Below, piece after piece: positions 37,782 to 41,182 of a stretch of DNA of 41,182 bases. The notes under the pieces were generated by a model that worked only from the letters and a program-made list of their open reading frames with translations, was not told the origin of the DNA and did not search any database. Within the stretch, counting starts at the first letter, position 1. Every line of letters begins with the position of its first letter. The stretch covers positions 1 to 41,182 of the forward strand of contig JAPLNJ010001214.1 in NCBI GenBank assembly GCA_026692885.1, given 5' to 3'. The stretch is from Planctomycetota bacterium. GTDB lineage: Bacteria; Planctomycetota; Planctomycetia; Pirellulales; Pirellulaceae. The position numbers were made by a program, and so were the translations under genes.

Positions 37782-38247
37782 CGCGGACGAGCCGCGGCCA
37801 AACAGGGGAGCGCGGTGCGTCAGCCCTTCCCCCAGGCCGCTGGCCTGGGCTGGCATAGGGCTGCCACGTTGTGGCGGAAGACAACACCCTGATCGTGAGC
37901 TACAGATTTTCACCCCCAGTTGGGGGCGCGATGCGTGAGCGGCAAGGCGCTAGCCGCCGGTTCCGAACGCCACCGGCGGCTAGCGCCTTGCCGCTCACAA
38001 CCCACGATCTTAGCCTTGACAAAGCACTAGCCAACCGGGCTGATTTGTCTGGGTCCCTTCCGGGCGAGAAAACCAAAAACATCCACCGTCTTTGCCGCCC
38101 AACTTCCGTAAACAATACCTGCCCGATGGCTTGCATGCGCCAACCCCAACTTTGCATCACACTGGCGCTGGGGTGAGGGGCGGAAAAGTAAATGCCGAAG
38201 TCATTTTTCGGCACAACACGGTTGCGCCATTTGCCCCAGTCAACCCG
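37782..38247. other. Convergent intergenic region
   Basis: This 466-bp gap lies between the plus-strand membrane-protein gene and the minus-strand SHD1 gene, which converge. It contains the long perfect hairpin at 37935-37998 and no convincing ORF. A transcription stop is expected here. Confidence 0.5.
37935..37998. repeat. Perfect 27-bp-arm hairpin (REP-like)
   Basis: The arm at 37935-37961 (starts GTGAGCGGCAAGG, ends GCCGCCGGT) is the exact complement of 37972-37998, with a 10-nt loop. It lies between two converging genes and can serve as a bidirectional stop; its perfection suggests a repeat family in this genome. Confidence 0.85.
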
Positions 38248-39753
38248 TCATTCTGGTGCTGGATCTGAAAACTGCAACTCACACTTCACCGAACTCACCG
38301 ACTTCAGTTCGTCCAGCGTCAGTTGCAGATCCTGCTTTAGCGTCACTACTGGGGCGTAGCAGACATACGGATCACTCCGAAAGAAGAGGGGGGAGATAAG
38401 AACACAATTGGAATTCGGATGGATGAATTGCACACGTCGACCAGAAAAGCCCGGTAAAGGGGCCCCCAGTAAAGTTATTTCGAATTTACCCTTTTCATCA
38501 GGTCGGAATAGGTCAGCCAATACCTCATCACCATCGGAGTTCAGCATCGAGATTCTGCATTGGGCCTGCCGCATCGCTGCCTCTACAAATAGCCGCTTCA
38601 AGACCGCATCCAGGCAGTAGTAACTCCATTCTGTGCGATCGCCCAGTTTGCTCATTTTGACGTTTATCGCCACGACAAACTGCTCGTCTTGACGCATCTT
38701 GGCTCGATAGTCAAAGACTTTCGGCATCAGTTTATCAAGCTGGCCTGGAAAAGCCTCCGGTCGAAAAGAAATTGTGGGATCACCCTTGTCACCTGGCACC
38801 ACCTGCTTTGCCGTGAGGAAGAAGGAACCCTTGTCTTTCCCGATTTTCCCAAGCACTTGCTGGAGTGTCACACCAAATGCCTTGGACGCTTGGGCGTCAG
38901 CCTTGAAATCTATTCTTACCCGAATCGAGACATTGTCCCCATCCTTGGTGGCCAGGGCGCCATCCTTGGTAACCAGTTCGGGCTTTCCGACCACTTCTGT
39001 TTTCAGGCAGTTACCGGGAAAACCTTCCAACGCCTTACGAAGCAGGGCTTCGGCGCCTTTCTCTTCGTCAAGCTTCGTTGTCGCTTCGGCAAACAGGCTT
39101 TGCCCGTCGATATTCTTGACCGTGACGTTTTTCGCCTTCAGCTTGGCGATAAGGTTGCGACGCTCCACCGTGGCGCGGATCTTCACCCGGATCAATCCTC
39201 CTTGCATCTTCTCCGAAATACGATCGTAGGCTTTCACGAACCCATTGCTGTACGTGAGAATCGTGTCTTCGATAAGTTGGTCGTTCTTGACGAGTGTTTC
39301 GGCATCCACGACCGACCCAACCACCTGGCAGACGGCTTCTCGAAAGGCATCCTTGAGCGCGTCATCTGCGTTCGTACCGGTACCTTCGGCAATCACGATC
39401 TGTGTCGCATTGTCGCCGGACGGCGGGGTTCCTGTCCGAGGCGGCGTTGTCTTGGGTGGTGCCGCCATCGATTGAGCCCTGCCCGAACGCGGAGCTTGGG
39501 GCGCGGCGACGGGAGCGGTCAATGCCTGTACGTGTTGTTGATCCGGCTCGCTCAGCTTGTCCATCGCGAGACGGATCAACCCACCGTCCGACCGTTTCAA
39601 CAGGACCTCGCCGCCGACCACGCCGACGAAGTCGGCCTCGACGGAGAACTTGCCGGCGCTGTCGGTCCACTTCCTCGCCAACGCTTCGTTGGCACAGAGG
39701 GTGGCGATCATTGCAAGGAGCAAATAGGGCTTTGGTGGAACCCAAACACTCAT
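38248..39753 (-). CDS. Exported SHD1-domain protein with LPP20/FlgT-N-like domain
   Basis: 501 residues from ATG 39753; GGGAG lies 8 nt upstream. A signal peptide (PYLLLAMIATLCANEALA) is followed by an SHD1-like domain at about 27-76 (RKWTDSAGKFSVEADFVGVV ... KRSDGGLIRLAMDKLSEPD), common in planctomycetes. A Pro/Thr-rich linker leads to a domain from about 117 to 200 (GTGTNADDALKDAFREAVCQ, VVGSVVDAETLVKNDQLIED, TILTYSNGFVKAYD) that resembles the LPP20/FlgT N-terminal fold. The C-terminal half is mixed alpha/beta without a recognised family. The protein is likely periplasmic or outer-surface. It follows the next gene (40003-41106) on the same strand after about 250 bp, and both have LPP20-like content, so they may be functionally linked. 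Confidence 0.82.
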   Translation of the reverse strand: MSVWVPPKPYLLLAMIATLCANEALARKWTDSAGKFSVEADFVGVVGGEVLLKRSDGGLIRLAMDKLSEPDQQHVQALTAPVAAPQAPRSGRAQSMAAPPKTTPPRTGTPPSGDNATQIVIAEGTGTNADDALKDAFREAVCQVVGSVVDAETLVKNDQLIEDTILTYSNGFVKAYDRISEKMQGGLIRVKIRATVERRNLIAKLKAKNVTVKNIDGQSLFAEATTKLDEEKGAEALLRKALEGFPGNCLKTEVVGKPELVTKDGALATKDGDNVSIRVRIDFKADAQASKAFGVTLQQVLGKIGKDKGSFFLTAKQVVPGDKGDPTISFRPEAFPGQLDKLMPKVFDYRAKMRQDEQFVVAINVKMSKLGDRTEWSYYCLDAVLKRLFVEAAMRQAQCRISMLNSDGDEVLADLFRPDEKGKFEITLLGAPLPGFSGRRVQFIHPNSNCVLISPLFFRSDPYVCYAPVVTLKQDLQLTLDELKSVSSVKCELQFSDPAPE

Positions 39754-40002
39754 GGCAGTCTCCCTTCGTCTACCGCCGTCGGCCCGGCATCCGCTCGACC
39801 TGGCGACGTTCTGGTGTGACATATCGCTCCCGTTCTCGTCCGCCGTGAAGTTTACGGGAAAGTTGGCCACTCCTCAAGTCGCATTGCTGCCTTGTGCGAA
39901 GAGTTGAGGGCGGTCTTGGGCCATCGTGAAACATCCCTGTGCTTTCGGGTCTGTGGAGTGGGCAATTCCAGCAAGACGGCGATACGTTCGAGCAGTGTCA
40001 GT

Positions 40003-41106
40003 TTACTCCGGTTCGATCTTACCGCTTGGCCCCGGCTTCACGTTATTGCCGGGACGTTTGACGACGGGCGGGGCCTTCTCGTCCGTGAAGCCCGTCCCGG
40101 GGGCGGTACTCGGTCGGTCGCTGTCGTCAATCGGCTGAAGAATAGTGGACTCGCGCATTTCGCGTCCAGCCCCTGCGGCGGCGTTGGTCAGGCTGGAGAC
40201 GTAGACGGACAGGGCGTAGGCCCAGGCGTGGTCGGCGTCAAACCAGGTCTTGGTGTTGATCCCCGGCGGCAGAATGCCTCTGCGAGCGCTGAGGTACGAG
40301 TCGTTGGTCTCCATGCGGGCGACGAATGCCTGCCGGGCCTCATCGAATTTCCGCACTGCAGTGGAATCTTTGCGGGCCAACGGATCGTTCGGGTCCAGCG
40401 ATTCGAATTCCTTCACTTGGTCCTTCATCGATTCGACGACGCTCCCTTCCCACGAGGTCCGGTCGCCGATGATCAGGCCGCAGAGCGCGTCTTTGGCCCG
40501 CATTGAGGCGATCTTCTGCGCCGCCAGATTCTGCTTGAGTTGGACCGCGTTGTTCGTGCTGCTGGCGATAACGGCGCTGCCGAAGCCGACGAACGCCGTC
40601 TCGCCGGTGGAACGCATGGTGATGATCCGTCCGCCGACCGGCGGCACCAGACCGCTACGAACCTCGGCGATCACTTGATTCAGGCCGTCTCGCAGACTCT
40701 CTGCTTCCAGAGCGTTCGGCGCCGGCCGTGCGAACTTGCCGCGAGTCTTGGGCGTGGTCACGATGCTGACCCAGACGGTGTTCTGGCTGGTGTCGTCCTT
40801 GACTTCGTAGATCACAAACCCACGAAGCAGCATCTCGACGGCCTGCTTCAGCGATTCCTCGCTCTGGGTGGAGATATTGGTCATTTCCTCTTTGGGCAGA
40901 TTGATGTTCACCAACGACTCGCGGATCTCCTCCTTGCCCTCGTTGGTCAATCCGCCGAGGATCTCGGCCAGGTTCTTCTTGGCCATCGTGAACGCGATCA
41001 CGTAGGCTTTGCGTTTGGCGATCCTGGTCGCTGTCGGGTTCTCCATGGTGCGGTAGGGGGCGACCCCGCTGGCCACGAACCCCAGGCCGCTGGGGAACTT
41101 GACCAT
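40003..41106 (-). CDS. LPP20-like protein, start uncertain, possibly 5'-truncated
   Basis: 367 residues from ATG 41106, with GAGGT 8 nt upstream. An in-frame TAG lies ten codons upstream, so the frame cannot extend. No signal peptide is visible; the protein opens with KFPSGLGFVASGVAPYRT and TRIAKRKAYVIAFTMAKKNL, which read like the inside of the LPP20-type fold (VxAxGxA...A...A...A). The next frame upstream (ending ENRQLRPRSV) stays open to the window edge, so a frameshift or a lost export signal upstream is possible. A Pro-rich polar tail ends the protein (GNNVKPGPSGKIEPE). Function unknown; the neighbouring SHD1 gene carries a related domain. Confidence 0.75.
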   Translation of the reverse strand: MVKFPSGLGFVASGVAPYRTMENPTATRIAKRKAYVIAFTMAKKNLAEILGGLTNEGKEEIRESLVNINLPKEEMTNISTQSEESLKQAVEMLLRGFVIYEVKDDTSQNTVWVSIVTTPKTRGKFARPAPNALEAESLRDGLNQVIAEVRSGLVPPVGGRIITMRSTGETAFVGFGSAVIASSTNNAVQLKQNLAAQKIASMRAKDALCGLIIGDRTSWEGSVVESMKDQVKEFESLDPNDPLARKDSTAVRKFDEARQAFVARMETNDSYLSARRGILPPGINTKTWFDADHAWAYALSVYVSSLTNAAAGAGREMRESTILQPIDDSDRPSTAPGTGFTDEKAPPVVKRPGNNVKPGPSGKIEPE

Positions 41107-41182
41107 TTTGGCACCGACCTCGGGCGTAGCTGTCTATTTTCCCCAGGTGTTGGGAGGGGTCTCAGAACGGCCGTTGCGGCCG

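Overview
The window looks like chromosome from a planctomycete of the Pirellula/Blastopirellula type. The grounds are protein families typical of that phylum: a giant exported protein whose N-terminus carries an LESLESRVLLS segment (LEPxxL-like), a PSCyt1/DUF1549/DUF1553 (PSD1) protein followed by a Tat-exported DUF1501 protein, a small membrane protein with an NPYASP motif, an SHD1-domain exported protein, and several families of perfect intergenic hairpins. No species assignment is attempted.

Layout. (1) 1-8019, minus: the N-terminal 2673 codons of a giant subtilase/sedolisin-like surface protein with many beta-sandwich modules; it runs off the left edge. (2) 8589-24162, all plus: an accessory-looking cluster of eight genes. 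Three genes are packed tightly: a Cys-rich protein, a beta-rich protein, and a STAND-type NTPase with a probable Lon-like protease domain before NACHT and an FGE-sulfatase domain after it. A BlaI-type repressor and a BlaR1/M56-type membrane peptidase come next, then a membrane-anchored TPR-LRR protein, an exported zinc-ribbon protein, and an exported HExxH peptidase fused to a TIR-like (MTH538/DUF1863, ThsB-like) domain. (3) 25265-28959, plus: a probable integration module of two unknown proteins and a large serine recombinase whose last codons lie inside the 3' end of a tRNA-Pro(CGG) gene. (4) 29250-41106: chromosomal background with a two-TM protein, an MFS (Spinster-like) transporter, PSD1 and DUF1501 proteins, a small membrane protein, and two exported/LPP20-like proteins. 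Perfect palindromes recur in the intergenic gaps from about 30 to 38 kb; I saw none as strong in the gaps from 8 to 29 kb.

How the genes may work together (inference): the 8.6-24.2 kb block combines a signal-coupled protease and repressor pair, a STAND NTPase with a built-in protease domain, TPR/LRR scaffolds and a TIR-like domain. These are parts known from bacterial conflict and immune systems. It lies next to a tRNA-associated serine recombinase, so it may be cargo of, or a neighbour to, a mobile island. The Lon-NACHT-FGE architecture and the peptidase-TIR fusion are the strongest candidates for something undescribed. A separate clear observation is a perfect 16-bp tandem duplication that shifts the frame near the C-terminus of the PSD1 protein.
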